Of a DNA stretch of 64,000 nucleotides, positions 18,565 through 29,100 are shown piece after piece (the stretch's first letter is position 1; the number at the start of each line of letters is the position of its first letter). Both the position numbers and the translations under genes were made by a program. Source of the stretch: Pedobacter antarcticus (GTDB lineage: Bacteria > Bacteroidota > Bacteroidia > Sphingobacteriales > Sphingobacteriaceae); NCBI RefSeq assembly GCF_900112985.1, contig NZ_FONS01000010.1, positions 62,001 to 126,000 of the forward strand, read 5' to 3'. The notes below the pieces were generated by a model that was not told the origin of the DNA, did no database searches, and was given only the letters and a program-made list of their open reading frames with translations.

Positions 18565-21369
18565 TCAAGCCTTCAAATGATCTTTTAAATATTTACCTGT
18601 ATAAGAACCTTTTACTTTCGCCAGATCTTCAGGTGTACCTTCAAAAACTATATTGCCGCCGGCATCTCCTCCCTCTGGACCGATATCTATAACCCAGTCT
18701 GCCGATTTGATCATGTCCATGTTGTGTTCAATAACCAGAATCGTATTCCCTTGTTCAATTAACGTATTCAAGGCAATTAACAGTTTTTTAATATCATGGA
18801 AATGCAGTCCGGTTGTCGGCTCATCAAAAATAAAAAGTGTTTTGCTAGCATGATTCCCTTTGATCAGGAATGACGCCAGCTTGATCCTTTGCGCCTCACC
18901 ACCAGACAGTGTATTAGAGGATTGTCCCAGGTGAACATAACCCAGGCCAACATCAACCAACGGCTGCAGCTTATTGAGAATCTTCGGCTCTTTAGCGAAA
19001 AACCCAACTGCTTGTTCTATAGTGAGATCTAGTATATCGGATACATTTTTATCTTCATAAGTGATATCCAGTACCTGCTGTTTAAATCTTCTTCCATTAC
19101 ACGCTTCACAGGGTAAATAGATGTCTGCCATAAACTGCATCTCAATCTTCACTTCACCTTCTCCCTGACAAACGTCACAACGTCCACCCTCAACATTAAA
19201 AGAAAATGCTGCTGGTTTTAAGCCTGCTGCTTTCGATGCTGGTAAAGCTGCAAACAAAGCCCTGACATCATCCCAGGCTTTAACATAGGTTACAGGATTA
19301 GACCGGGACGATCTCCCAATGGGGTTCTGATCGACCATTTCAACCTGACTAACCTGTTCATAATCGCCAAAGATACCGTCGTATAAACCTGTTTGCTCAC
19401 CTGCATAATTCCCTATTGCTTTTTGTAAAGCAGGGAACAAAATCTTTTTAATCAGACTTGTTTTTCCAGAGCCCGAAACGCCGCTGACTACGGTAAAAAC
19501 ACCGAGAGGAAACTTCACCGCTATGTTTTTTAAGTTATTCTCTCTGGCTCCTTTAATCAGAATATGACTTGCCCACTTTCTCCTCATGGCCGGAATAGCG
19601 ATCTTTTCCTTTCCTGATAAATAAGCCCCGGTAAGACTTTTTTTATCTTTAATAATCTGATCATAAGTACCGCTAAATACCAGATTACCACCATGTGTGC
19701 CTGCCTCAGGACCAATATCAATTATATGGTCTGCGGCACGCATCATTTCTTCTTCATGTTCCACAACGATTACCGTATTCCCAACATTACGCAGAGAAAC
19801 GAGGACTTCGATTAATTTGTTGGTATCCCTTGGGTGCAACCCAATACTTGGTTCGTCCAATACATAAATTGAACCGACCAGACTGCTGCCTAGCGAAGTT
19901 GCTAAATTAATACGCTGTGACTCACCGCCCGAAAGCGTATTCGACAACCGGTTCAGGGTAAGATATCCCAAACCAACATTATTCAGATAAAGCACCCTGC
20001 TGGTAACTTCAGCCAATAATCTCTTAGAGATCTTGACATCTGAAGGACTTAGGTCCAGATTATCAAAAAATTCCTGAATACGGGACAGGGGCATTAAAAC
20101 AACGTCAATAATTGACTTCCCTGCTATTTTTACATAGGATGCATCTTTTCTAAGTCTTGAGCCTTTACAATCCGGGCAGACTGTTTTACCTCTATATCGT
20201 GATAACATTACACGATACTGAATCTTAAATGTCTGAGTTTCCAGATCTTTAAAGAATGCATCAAGGCCTTCGAAATATTTGTTTCCGGTCCAGAGTAATC
20301 GCTGCTCTTTCTCAGTAAGTTCGCTGTAAGAACGGTGTATAGGAAAATCAAATTTGGAAGCCGTAGCAATCAGTCTGTTCAGCCATTCCCGCATTTTCTC
20401 CCCACGCCATGGTGCTATGGCATTGTCATAAACACTTTTGCTCTTGTCTGGAATAACCAGATCTTCGTCAATACCAATGACATTTCCATAACCTTCACAT
20501 CGTTTACACGCGCCATAAGGATTATTGAAACTAAAAAAGTTCGGTGTAGGCTCTTCAAAGCGCATGCCGTCGAGTTCAAAACGATCACAGAAATGACTGA
20601 TCTTACCCTCATGTTCGACATAGCAGTCTCCCTTACCTTCAAAAAATGCTGTTTGAATAGAATCTGCAAGCCGGCTAAGCGTCTCCTCGTCATTATGAAA
20701 GACAATTCTGTCGATTAATATTTTAACAGTCCCGGAATCTTTTAGCTCTTTGTCTTCGAAGCTTTCGTCTTCAAGTATAGTCTCAATTTTAAATATTTTA
20801 TCATCCAGATAGATTCGCAAAAAACCTTTCTGAAGCAATACCGCAAGTTCTTCCTTAATTGACCTGTTGTTATGAGGATGAAGGGGACAGAAAATTGTAG
20901 ATACATTTTCTTCTCCCAAACCACTGATAAAATCGACTACAGTGCTGACCGTATCTTTTTTGACTATTTCTCCGGATTCCGGTGAATAGGTTTTACCTAT
21001 TCTCGAAAATAATAGTTTCAGATAGTCATAAATCTCTGTTGAGGTACCTACAGTTGATCTTGGATTTGACGTAATTACTTTCTGCTCAATGGCTATAGCG
21101 GGCGCGATACCTTTAATATAATCTACGTCCGGCTTGTTCATCCGGCCCATAAATTGTCTTGCATAAGAAGACAGGCTCTCTACGTAGCGCCTCTGCCCTT
21201 CTGCATATAAGGTATCGAATGCAAGTGATGATTTACCTGAACCCGACATCCCTGTAATCACAACCAATCTGTTCTTAGGGATGGCTACATCTATGTTTTT
21301 CAGATTATGGACCCTCGCCCCTTTAATGATGATATTCTGATGTGGATCTTTCTCCGTTTCCTTGCTCAT
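18565..21369 (-). CDS. uvrA: Excinuclease ABC subunit UvrA
   Basis: A 934-residue nucleotide-excision-repair ATPase that finds damage and loads UvrB. Two ABC cassettes are present: Walker [10 protein letters not shown] near 39-47 and GVSGSGKTS near 643-651. Both have the signature LSGGE(S/A)QRI. A CxxC zinc-finger pair is visible in each half (CKRCEGYG and CVCQ-type [14 protein letters not shown] and CEACNGRRF). The length is full for the family. It is a single gene with a 91-base gap to the LysE-type gene and a long gap upstream. Confidence 0.97.
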   Translation of the reverse strand: MSKETEKDPHQNIIIKGARVHNLKNIDVAIPKNRLVVITGMSGSGKSSLAFDTLYAEGQRRYVESLSSYARQFMGRMNKPDVDYIKGIAPAIAIEQKVITSNPRSTVGTSTEIYDYLKLLFSRIGKTYSPESGEIVKKDTVSTVVDFISGLGEENVSTIFCPLHPHNNRSIKEELAVLLQKGFLRIYLDDKIFKIETILEDESFEDKELKDSGTVKILIDRIVFHNDEETLSRLADSIQTAFFEGKGDCYVEHEGKISHFCDRFELDGMRFEEPTPNFFSFNNPYGACKRCEGYGNVIGIDEDLVIPDKSKSVYDNAIAPWRGEKMREWLNRLIATASKFDFPIHRSYSELTEKEQRLLWTGNKYFEGLDAFFKDLETQTFKIQYRVMLSRYRGKTVCPDCKGSRLRKDASYVKIAGKSIIDVVLMPLSRIQEFFDNLDLSPSDVKISKRLLAEVTSRVLYLNNVGLGYLTLNRLSNTLSGGESQRINLATSLGSSLVGSIYVLDEPSIGLHPRDTNKLIEVLVSLRNVGNTVIVVEHEEEMMRAADHIIDIGPEAGTHGGNLVFSGTYDQIIKDKKSLTGAYLSGKEKIAIPAMRRKWASHILIKGARENNLKNIAVKFPLGVFTVVSGVSGSGKTSLIKKILFPALQKAIGNYAGEQTGLYDGIFGDYEQVSQVEMVDQNPIGRSSRSNPVTYVKAWDDVRALFAALPASKAAGLKPAAFSFNVEGGRCDVCQGEGEVKIEMQFMADIYLPCEACNGRRFKQQVLDITYEDKNVSDILDLTIEQAVGFFAKEPKILNKLQPLVDVGLGYVHLGQSSNTLSGGEAQRIKLASFLIKGNHASKTLFIFDEPTTGLHFHDIKKLLIALNTLIEQGNTILVIEHNMDMIKSADWVIDIGPEGGDAGGNIVFEGTPEDLAKVKGSYTGKYLKDHLKA

Positions 21370-21632
21370 TTACTTCCTTCTGGGATTTGCTAATATAAAC
21401 CAAAAAACATTATGTTGGTTTTCAGGCTGACAGCAAAAATACAGCACTTTAGCTAATTAATTTTTTTTTAGTATTTTTATTGTTGAATTCTAACAAAAAA
21501 ATGCTTCTTTTGGAGTTGTAACAGAAATTTGAAACTCACAATCAAAAACCACATAGGAGAATAGCTATAGAAAAAAACATCTACTCAGTATTTTTTTAGC
21601 AAAAAGCAAGGGAATTAAGTACGGATAATCCT

Positions 21633-22208
21633 ATGAAGTTACAAACCTATAGTGACCAGAATCTGGTTAAATTATATCTGACGGGCGATGAATCAGTCCT
21701 GGAAGAGTTATTAAGAAGACATAAGTCAAAAATATATACCTCTATTTATCTATTGGTGAAAGACCAGTACCTTGCAGAAGACATCTTTCAGGATGCTTTT
21801 ATTAAGGTGATTAATACACTGCGCTCTGGCAGGTATAATGAAGAAGGTAAATTTCTGCCATGGGTGATGCGTATCGCGCATAATCTGGTTATTGACTATT
21901 TCAGAAAAGAAAAGCGCGCACCTGTTATTACCAGTGCAGATGGTAGCGATGTACTAAATCTTCTTCAAATCCATGAAGAAAATGCAGAAGACAAATTACT
22001 ACGTGAACAAACACACACTGATTTAAGAATGCTGATTCAGCTTTTGCCTGATGAACAGAAGGAAGTTCTGATTATGCGCCATTATGCAGACCTGAGTTTT
22101 AAAGAAATTGCAGACCTCACTGATGTCAGTATTAATACGGCACTTGGACGGATGCGTTATGCACTAAGTAATCTGCGCAAAATGATGAAAGTAAAAGAAG
22201 TAACTTGA
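21633..22208 (+). CDS. RNA polymerase sigma factor, ECF type
   Basis: A 191-residue sigma-70 family protein. Region 2 (about 20-90) contains DQYLAEDIFQDAFIKVI and the -10-binding PWVMRIAHNLVIDYFRKEKR. Region 4 (about 130-185) contains LPDEQKEVLIMRHYADLSFKEIA and an HTH (VSINTALGRMRYALSNLRK). No anti-sigma gene is adjacent; a small conserved-looking ORF follows at 22301. The regulon is unknown. The ATG at 21633 gives a family-like N-terminus (YSDQNLVKLYLTGDE). Confidence 0.92.
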   Translation: MKLQTYSDQNLVKLYLTGDESVLEELLRRHKSKIYTSIYLLVKDQYLAEDIFQDAFIKVINTLRSGRYNEEGKFLPWVMRIAHNLVIDYFRKEKRAPVITSADGSDVLNLLQIHEENAEDKLLREQTHTDLRMLIQLLPDEQKEVLIMRHYADLSFKEIADLTDVSINTALGRMRYALSNLRKMMKVKEVT

Positions 22209-22300
22209 ACTTACCGAAAATTTCAAAATAATTAATCCAAAAATTTTAAAATAAATTTAAAGTTGTGGCGTTTTATTAGCATATTCAATAAACAATAAAT

Positions 22301-22495
22301 ATGCGTATGATGATAAGCTCTACTCCTGTTACCAACCAGTGCTTTAACCAGCCAGCTGAGAATTCCAATACTGAGTTTTTCAACGAGTCTGATACAGCAT
22401 TTTACGAAAACATTAAGCCTCAGCTGGACCAGCTTAAAAAGGATCCGCAAGAGGAAACCATCTCAAGGATTCTGGCCTACTCGAAAAGTCTTTAA
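22301..22495 (+). CDS. Small acidic protein downstream of the sigma factor
   Basis: A 64-residue soluble protein rich in Asn, Ser and Glu. It ends YENIKPQLDQLKKDPQ-type helix and ILAYSKSL. It has no Cys motif, membrane segment or known domain. It starts 92 bases after the sigma-factor stop and is followed immediately by a strong terminator, which suggests the sigma factor and this gene form one transcript. A regulatory partner role is possible but not shown by sequence. Confidence 0.6.
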   Translation: MRMMISSTPVTNQCFNQPAENSNTEFFNESDTAFYENIKPQLDQLKKDPQEETISRILAYSKSL

Positions 22496-22511
22496 TTTGG
22501 TTTAAAAGAAC

Positions 22512-22538
22512 AAGCTGCCCTCTGAGGCAGCTTTTTTT
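22512..22538 (+). terminator. Rho-independent terminator after the small protein gene
   Basis: AAGCTGCC and GGCAGCTT pair around a six-base loop (CTCTGA), followed by a T run. It closes the sigma-factor unit. Confidence 0.88.
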
Positions 22539-22542
22539 GTTT

Positions 22543-22550
22543 TATCTTTG
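22543..22550 (+). promoter_or_regulatory. Probable -7 element of nth
   Basis: TATCTTTG matches TAnnTTTG and ends five bases before the ATG of nth at 22556. Transcription from it would start at or next to the start codon. The terminator just upstream requires a new promoter here. Confidence 0.5.
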
Positions 22551-22555
22551 CCCTT

Positions 22556-23227
22556 ATGCTAAAAAAAGAACGGTATCAGCGTTTCGTCGAACATTTTTCG
22601 GCAAAACAACCGGATGCAGAAACAGAATTGCATTATAATAATCCTTTTCAGCTTCTGATTGCAGTAATATTGTCTGCACAGTGTACCGATAAACGGATTA
22701 ATCAAATCACCCCAGCACTTTTTCAACGTTTTCCAACTCCCCGGTCGCTCGCAGAGGTCACACCAGACATTGTATTCGACTATATCAGAAGTGTCAGTTA
22801 TCCAAATAATAAAGCTAAACATCTGGTGGGTATGGCCAGCATCCTGATGAATGAATTTAATAATGAAGTGCCATCTGATATAGATCAGCTGCAGAAAATG
22901 CCAGGTGTAGGTCGTAAGACTGCAAACGTCATTGCATCCGTTATTTACAACGCTCCGGCGATGGCTGTCGACACCCATGTATTTAGGGTATCGAACAGAA
23001 TAGGATTAACGATAGGCAAAACACCACTGGCTGTTGAGAAAGACCTGGTCAAAAATCTTCCAAAAGAAACCATTCATATCGCTCACCATTGGTTGATTCT
23101 CCATGGGAGGTACGTATGTGTAGCAAGGTCACCTAAGTGCAAAATTTGTGAGATCACATCTTTCTGCAAATATTTTGAAAAACAAAATAAACAGACAAAA
23201 AGTCTCGGAGAACTTTCAAACAAATAG
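22556..23227 (+). CDS. nth: Endonuclease III
   Basis: A 223-residue base-excision-repair glycosylase/AP lyase for oxidised pyrimidines. The helix-hairpin-helix MPGVGRKTANVIA holds the catalytic lysine K121. The catalytic aspartate is D139 in AVDTHVFRVSNRIG. The C-terminal [4Fe-4S] ligands have the classic spacing C-x6-C-x2-C-x5-C (CVARSPKCKICEITSFC). The C-terminus is slightly longer than in E. coli. It is a single gene between a terminator and the recA promoter region. Confidence 0.97.
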   Translation: MLKKERYQRFVEHFSAKQPDAETELHYNNPFQLLIAVILSAQCTDKRINQITPALFQRFPTPRSLAEVTPDIVFDYIRSVSYPNNKAKHLVGMASILMNEFNNEVPSDIDQLQKMPGVGRKTANVIASVIYNAPAMAVDTHVFRVSNRIGLTIGKTPLAVEKDLVKNLPKETIHIAHHWLILHGRYVCVARSPKCKICEITSFCKYFEKQNKQTKSLGELSNK

Positions 23228-23269
23228 TAATATTTTTAGAAAAAACACATTAGATTGAAATATATTACT

Positions 23270-23277
23270 TATTTTTG
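23270..23277 (+). promoter_or_regulatory. Candidate -7 element for recA
   Basis: TATTTTTG fits TAnnTTTG and lies 72 bases before the recA ATG. The nearest TTG (23255-23257) is closer than the usual -33 spacing. No LexA-box-like palindrome was recognised in the leader. Confidence 0.3.
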
Positions 23278-23349
23278 CTAAAATAATTAGCAGATAAACT
23301 ACCATCATAAATAATTAATACTTTATATTTACGAGTACAAAGAACAACG

Positions 23350-24363
23350 ATGAATCCAAACGCAGATAAACTAAAAGCTCTTCAACTTACTTTAGATAAG
23401 TTAGAAAAATCTTACGGTAAAGGTGCCGTGATGAAACTAGGTGATACACCTACTGAATCTATTGAGTCAATTTCAACGGGCTCTATCAGTTTGGATATTG
23501 CTTTAGGCATTGGCGGTGTACCAAAAGGCCGTGTCATTGAAATATATGGCCCTGAGTCTTCAGGTAAAACAACTTTAGCGACTCATATTATTGCTGAAGC
23601 ACAGAAAAAAGGCGGTGTTGCCGCATTTATAGATGCAGAGCATGCATTTGATAAGTTTTATGCTAAAAAATTAGGTGTTGATGTAGACAATCTATTGATT
23701 GCACAACCAGATAATGGAGAGCAGGCATTGGAGATTGCTGATAACCTGATCAGATCCGGAGCTATTGATGTTATTGTTATTGACTCTGTTGCTGCTTTGG
23801 TTCCAAAAGCGGAAATCGAAGGTGAAATGGGAGATTCCAAAATGGGACTTCAAGCGCGTTTAATGTCTCAGGCGCTGAGGAAATTAACCGGTACAATTGC
23901 CAAAACGGGTTGTTGCTGTATCTTTATTAACCAGCTGCGTGAGAAAATTGGTGTTATGTTTGGTAATCCTGAGACCACAACAGGTGGTAATGCCTTAAAA
24001 TTTTATGCATCTGTACGTCTGGATATTCGCAGAACTTCCCAGATCAAAGATTCTGATGAAGTCTCAGGTAACCGTGTAAAAGTAAAGATCGTTAAAAATA
24101 AAGTTGCTCCACCTTTCCGTATTGCTGAATTCGATATTATGTTTGGACAAGGTATTTCAAAAGTTGGTGAGATTATCGATCTGGGTGTTGACTTTAACAT
24201 TATTAAAAAAGCAGGATCATGGTTCTCTTACGGCGAAACCAAACTTGGACAGGGAAGAGATGCTGTAAAACAGTTGCTACTGGATAACCCTGAGTTATCT
24301 GACGAGATCGAAGCTAAGATCAGAGCAGAAGTTACAGGCGAGAAACTGGAAGAATTATTATAA
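23350..24363 (+). CDS. recA: Recombinase RecA
   Basis: A 337-residue RecA that forms filaments on single-stranded DNA and drives homologous recombination and LexA cleavage. The Walker A motif GPESSGKT is at residues 67-74. Walker B is [20 protein letters not shown] (about 140-150). The DNA-binding loop L1 region [18 protein letters not shown] and the loop L2 region [21 protein letters not shown] are intact. It is a single gene with its own strong terminator. Confidence 0.98.
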   Translation: MNPNADKLKALQLTLDKLEKSYGKGAVMKLGDTPTESIESISTGSISLDIALGIGGVPKGRVIEIYGPESSGKTTLATHIIAEAQKKGGVAAFIDAEHAFDKFYAKKLGVDVDNLLIAQPDNGEQALEIADNLIRSGAIDVIVIDSVAALVPKAEIEGEMGDSKMGLQARLMSQALRKLTGTIAKTGCCCIFINQLREKIGVMFGNPETTTGGNALKFYASVRLDIRRTSQIKDSDEVSGNRVKVKIVKNKVAPPFRIAEFDIMFGQGISKVGEIIDLGVDFNIIKKAGSWFSYGETKLGQGRDAVKQLLLDNPELSDEIEAKIRAEVTGEKLEELL

Positions 24364-24390
24364 TCGAACAAATTCCGGAAACAAATAAAA

Positions 24391-24420
24391 AGGCGTTATG
24401 CATTGCATAACGCCTTTTTT
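24391..24420 (+). terminator. Rho-independent terminator of recA
   Basis: AGGCGTTATGC and GCATAACGCCT form an 11-bp perfect stem around a three-base ATT loop, with a T run directly after. It lies 27 bases past the recA stop. Confidence 0.92.
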
Positions 24421-24479
24421 ATTTGCTGAAAAAGTATGGAAATCTGCATTCACATCCGGGTATTATTAAAGGTTAAAAC

Positions 24480-24556
24480 GGTGTTGATAGGGTGTTGATA
24501 CGGTGTTGAGTCGCTGTTGATATACCCAATTACCGACTGAACACCCTATTAACACC
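24480..24556. repeat. Four tandem 11-bp units plus an inverted copy
   Basis: Units of GGTGTTGATA plus one base start at 24480, 24491, 24502 and 24513, an exact 11-bp period; the third and fourth units carry changes. TGAACACCCTATTAACACC at 24538-24556 is a near-perfect inverted copy of two units (one match break at each of two positions). The array can fold back on itself. It lies between the recA terminator and a dead transposase tail. It is too short and lacks unique spacers for a CRISPR. Confidence 0.75.
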
Positions 24557-24693
24557 GGCTCAATAGCCTTTTAGCATAAAGTGAGCTAACCGGTATACTT
24601 ATTTAAGGAATTAACAACATGATTAAGGTTAGGGCACAGAAAAGGATTCACTTCAGCAGCAGGACATTGAAAAATGTTCCTTACCAAAGTAGG

Positions 24694-24866
24694 TAGAATT
24701 TGTCATGAGTTGCTCAACTTGAGCAAGGGATTAGACACCGAAAAAAAGCGGTGCTTTGATGTTGAACCGGTCTTCGCAAATATTAAGCAAAACCACGGGT
24801 TCCGCCGCTTCGCGCTCCGGGGGGTAAAGCAAAAGTTGAAATAGAATGGGGGTTATCAGATAAATC
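24694..24866 (+). pseudogene. IS1182-like (DUF772) transposase, C-terminal remnant
   Basis: Reading the plus strand gives KKRCFDVEPVFANIKQNHGF and then RRFALRGV, which is the conserved C-terminal block of IS1182-type transposases (DVEPVFGxIKxNxxFxRFxLRG). After RGVK the frame is lost to a stop, and a shifted frame continues KVEIEWGLLS, the next part of the same block (KVExEWGLLxxAxN). So at least one frameshift is present, and no N-terminal domain was recognised upstream. It is a dead remnant. The end boundary is approximate. Confidence 0.7.
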
Positions 24867-24880
24867 TGTAAGATTATTTG

Positions 24881-25063
24881 CTATTGCGGACTCATGAATT
24901 TCAGATCCACATTAATGGCAACATAGGCTGCAATAATTATTGCAATCGCCAATACGACCAAACCAATATAATTTTTATTTTTATCCTGTCTGACCAACCA
25001 AATCAGAAACAAGACAAAAGGGATCAGCATCAGGCCGAAGAAGAAGAAGCTCATTGCATTCAT
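24881..25063 (-). CDS. Small two-helix membrane protein
   Basis: A 60-residue protein with two membrane segments (about 5-24, FFFFGLMLIPFVLFLIWLV, and 31-49, YIGLVVLAIAIIIAAYVAI) joined by the charged linker RQDKNKN. The ATG at 25061-25063 is 7 bases after the tsaD stop, so it is probably the second gene of that transcript. An alternative start three codons in is possible. I do not recognise the family. Confidence 0.6.
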   Translation of the reverse strand: MNAMSFFFFGLMLIPFVLFLIWLVRQDKNKNYIGLVVLAIAIIIAAYVAINVDLKFMSPQ

Positions 25064-25070
25064 AACACGC

Positions 25071-26084
25071 TTATTTTACAGGATTAAATTCCATTCTGGA
25101 TGCAGGAGCCACATCCTGCCCGACAAATTCCTGTCGCATAAATTTATGGTGACCGGCAATAGCAATCATCGCCGCATTATCTGTACAATATTCAAAAGCA
25201 GGAATATACACATTCCAACCGAGATCAGTTGCTAGCTGCCCCAATGCATTCCTCAAACCCGAATTAGCCGAAACACCTCCGGCTATTGCTATTTCTTTAA
25301 TTCCATACTGTTTAGCGGCCTTTTTCAGCTTGTTAAGCAATATCTGAACGATACTATGCTGTACGGAAGCACAGATATCATCAAGATTTTCGACAATGAA
25401 ATCTGGGTTCTGCTTCTCCTGGGCCCTTATAAAATACAAAATAGAGGTCTTGAAGCCGCTAAAGCTATAATTCAAATCTTTGATTTGAGGCACTGCAAAT
25501 TTATAGGCCAAAGGATTCCCCTTAGCTGCATGTTTATCTATCAAAGGTCCTCCCGGATAGGGAAGGCCTAGAATCTTTGCGGTCTTATCAAACGCCTCAC
25601 CCGCTGCATCATCAAGCGATTCTCCAATTATTTCCATATCAAAATAGTCTTTTACAAGAACAATTTGTGTATGTCCTCCGGACACTGTCAGACAAAGAAA
25701 AGGAAATTCAGGTTTTGGTTCATCTATATAATGGGCGAGTATATGCGCATGCATATGGTTTACCGCAATCAGCGGAAGGTTCAGTGCCAGTGCAAAAGAT
25801 TTAGCAAATGACACACCTACCAATAATGAGCCTAATAATCCTGGCCCCCTGGTAAATGCAATTGCATTAATATCCTTTTTACTAACTTTAGCATCTGCTA
25901 ATGCCTGATGAATTACAGGAATAATATTTTGTTGGTGCACTCTGGACGCAAGCTCAGGAATTACACCGCCATAATTTTGATGAATAGTTTGGTTTGCAAT
26001 AACATTGGCAGTAATTTTGCCGTTGTTACAAATAGCAACAGAAGTTTCATCACAAGAAGATTCGATAGCAAGTATTACTGACAC
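25071..26084 (-). CDS. tsaD: tRNA N6-threonylcarbamoyltransferase subunit TsaD
   Basis: A 337-residue ASKHA-fold protein that transfers threonylcarbamoyl to A37 of ANN-decoding tRNAs, with TsaB, TsaE and TsaC. The N-terminal AIESSCDETSVAI is the family opening. The metal ligands are H110 and H114 (NHMHAH). The ATP-binding SGGHTQIVL and AGGVSANSGLRN are intact. The start appears to be GTG at 26082-26084. The promoter -7 box (26104-26111) lies 20 bases upstream, inside the start region of the divergent tamB gene. Confidence 0.96.
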   Translation of the reverse strand: MSVILAIESSCDETSVAICNNGKITANVIANQTIHQNYGGVIPELASRVHQQNIIPVIHQALADAKVSKKDINAIAFTRGPGLLGSLLVGVSFAKSFALALNLPLIAVNHMHAHILAHYIDEPKPEFPFLCLTVSGGHTQIVLVKDYFDMEIIGESLDDAAGEAFDKTAKILGLPYPGGPLIDKHAAKGNPLAYKFAVPQIKDLNYSFSGFKTSILYFIRAQEKQNPDFIVENLDDICASVQHSIVQILLNKLKKAAKQYGIKEIAIAGGVSANSGLRNALGQLATDLGWNVYIPAFEYCTDNAAMIAIAGHHKFMRQEFVGQDVAPASRMEFNPVK

Positions 26085-26103
26085 GTTGATTATTATTAAG
26101 CTA

Positions 26104-26111
26104 CAAAAATA
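26104..26111 (-). promoter_or_regulatory. Probable -7 element of tsaD
   Basis: The minus strand reads TATTTTTG, matching TAnnTTTG, 19 bases before the GTG start. It overlaps the in-frame upstream extension of the divergent tamB reading frame. Confidence 0.5.
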
Positions 26112-26161
26112 TCAAAAAACTATTAAAAATACTTCTTTGGATTATTGCATCAATTCTGCTG

Positions 26162-29100
26162 TTGCTGGCTGTGGTCCTATTTTCGCTGCAGTTCCGGCCA
26201 GTCCAAACTTTCGTTGCAAAAAAAGCAGCTGCATATCTATCTAAAGAGTTACAGACAACCATCTCTCTTAAAAGCATTTACGTTAAACCATTCACTTCAT
26301 TGGTGCTTGAAGAATTAGTTGTACTAGACCTGCAGAAAGATACTCTACTGCATACCCAAAAGTTCATAGTAAACCTTAATCAACTATCTTTTGACAAAAG
26401 AATTATTGATATTAATACTGTACAGCTTAATGACGGGCTATTCTTCCTGAAATCTTACAAGGGAAAAGACAGCGGAACAAATCTCGATTTTATCATTAAT
26501 TATTTTGATTCAGGTTCACCTACCGACACAACGAAAAAGAAAAAACCATACGATCTTACCTTCAATAGAGTTATTTTAAATAATCTTAGCTTGAAGTATA
26601 AGGATTACAATGTCGACTCCGTAGTTAATGGGGTAAATTTTGACGATGTCGAGCTCCGTAATATGAACGGTATTTTTGAGGAGTTAAATACCAAAGATCA
26701 TTTATTTCAGGCTAACATAAAGAACTTGACGTTTAAAGAAAAAAGCGGCTTTTTCCTAAAAAACCTGACTGCTGAAACGACAGTAGATACCAATCGGATA
26801 GAATTGAAAAAACTACGCCTCATTACCAACAATAGTAATCTCTCTGATTATTATGAAATGAGATTTAGCAAATTTGCAGATTTTAACGACTATATCAGAA
26901 AAGTCAGGATGAAGGCCAGCTTCAAAAACAGTCATCTTGATGCTCGCGACGTAGCCTATTTCACTCCCGCCCTTGGTCAAATGAAACTGGCATTGGATAT
27001 AAACGGACAAATTACTGGTCTCGTAAATAATCTAAAAGCAAAAAAACTAGCCGTGAAGGCAGGAAAGGCAACATATATTCAAGGAGATTTCAATATTAAA
27101 GGACTTCCTCTACTTAAGGAAACTTTCATGGAATTTAAAGTAGATATGGCCTCTTCCAACAAAAAAGATCTTGATGAGGTTGTAAAACAGGTTACTGGAA
27201 ACAGGAAAAATGTAATTCCAGTAATCATGGAGAAATTTGGTGATATCTATTTCAAAGGAAACTTTACAGGATTTCAAAATGACTTTATAGCATTTGGTGA
27301 ATTTAAGACAAAACTAGGGCGCGTTGTATCCGATGTAAATATGAAAATCAATAAAGATGGTGTTCCATCTTATACAGGAAACGTCAAAACATTTGATTTT
27401 GGCATCGGGTCCTTGCTGAATGAAGAAACATTAGGAAAAATATCTGCTTCAGTCTACATTAAAGGACGGGGAACAGAAATAGATGACCTAACTGAAAAGA
27501 TCAACGGAGATATAAGCTATATCGATTTCAACGGCTATCGCTATTCCAATGTTAAAATTGACGGAACGTTTGATAAAAAATATTTCGATGGAACCTTAAA
27601 TATCAGAGACAAAAATGTCTTTCTTGATTTTGACGGCGGAGTGAATCTTAATCCCAAACTACCTGAATTTAATTTTAAGGCTCAAATAAAAAAAGCGAAA
27701 CTCAAAGCCCTCAATCTCATGCAGGACTCTTTGATGGTAGACGCAAATTTGAGCACCAATTTTAGTGGAACAAACCTCAATAATATTCAAGGTACATTAT
27801 TGGTTCAGGCAATCGAACTAAACAATGTTAAGGGTATTTACCATATTGATTCACTACAATTACAAGCTCAAGGTATTGGCGCTGACAGGACTCTGAAGAT
27901 TTCTTCAGATGTAGTGGACGCAAGTATCCGTGGGCAGTACGATTTGAATACACTTCCATCCTACTATAAGGCACTGGCTAAGACCTATATCCCCTCTCTT
28001 CAAGTTGATATAGTGAGGTCCGGCAAACAAGCTTTCCAGTTTAATCTGGATGTTAAACGTTTCGAACCTGTTGCGGAATTGCTGGTTCCTGGCCTATCAA
28101 TTGAAGGGCAAGCACAACTGTTTGGAAATTTTGATTCAGAAAAAAATATCGCAACGCTAAATGGCTTCGTGAAAAAGCTAACTTATAAAGGTGTTGTTGC
28201 TAATAATATAATTATCGATGAAAATACGACAACAAATGCGTTGCAGACTATTATAACGTCAGACCGGGTAGACCTCAACGACAGCCTTTTTATCAAAAAC
28301 GTGAATATCTCAAATATTTTGCGAAACGACAGTCTTTCTCTCAACGTAAAACTATCAAACGCAGAAGATGACAACCAACTGGATTTAAACGGCCTGGTGG
28401 AATTCGGCAAAGATACCACGGCAAAGATCAGCATTCTGCCTTCTCTGTTAAAGATTAATAACGAAGACTGGGCTATCCAGGAGAAGGTCCGTATTAATTT
28501 CCAACAAGGAAAAACAAGGATAAGTAATTTCGATCTAACCAATGGTAGACAAATGCTTACTATAGACGGAATTATTTCGGAAGATCAGCTTGATGAACTG
28601 ATTGTTGGTTTCAAAGATTTCAGTCTAACGACAATCAATCCATTCCTTAAATCGCAAGGTATCAGCTTGGGTGGAAGACTAAATGGTGAGACTAAAATAT
28701 ATGGTATACTTAAAGCACCTCAGATCGGCGATAATATCAAAATAGACTCGCTCTTATTTAACGAAACCCTTATAGGCACATTAACAGATACTTCCTCTTA
28801 TAATCAGTTCACCAATATGGCGAATATATACACGCGTATAAATACCAATGGGAAAGAAACGTTTAAGATTGATGGTGACTTAGATCTTAAAGAAAAGAAA
28901 CTGGATCTGACAGTGAAAATGGACGACAGCGAGTTGGCCATTCTCACGCCGTTTGTTAGTGAGCTTGTCTCTAATCTGAAGGGACGCATATCGGCTGACA
29001 TCGAAGTTAAAGGAGATTTTTCTGCGCCTGAAATTGGCGGAGATCTGAAGCTGGATCAAGCAGAACTGATGGTTAACTATCTTAAAACAACTTATATAAT

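Noticed and set aside
24480..24522. Short CRISPR array
   Set aside because: Units are contiguous, 11 bp long and without unique spacers; no cas gene is in the window.
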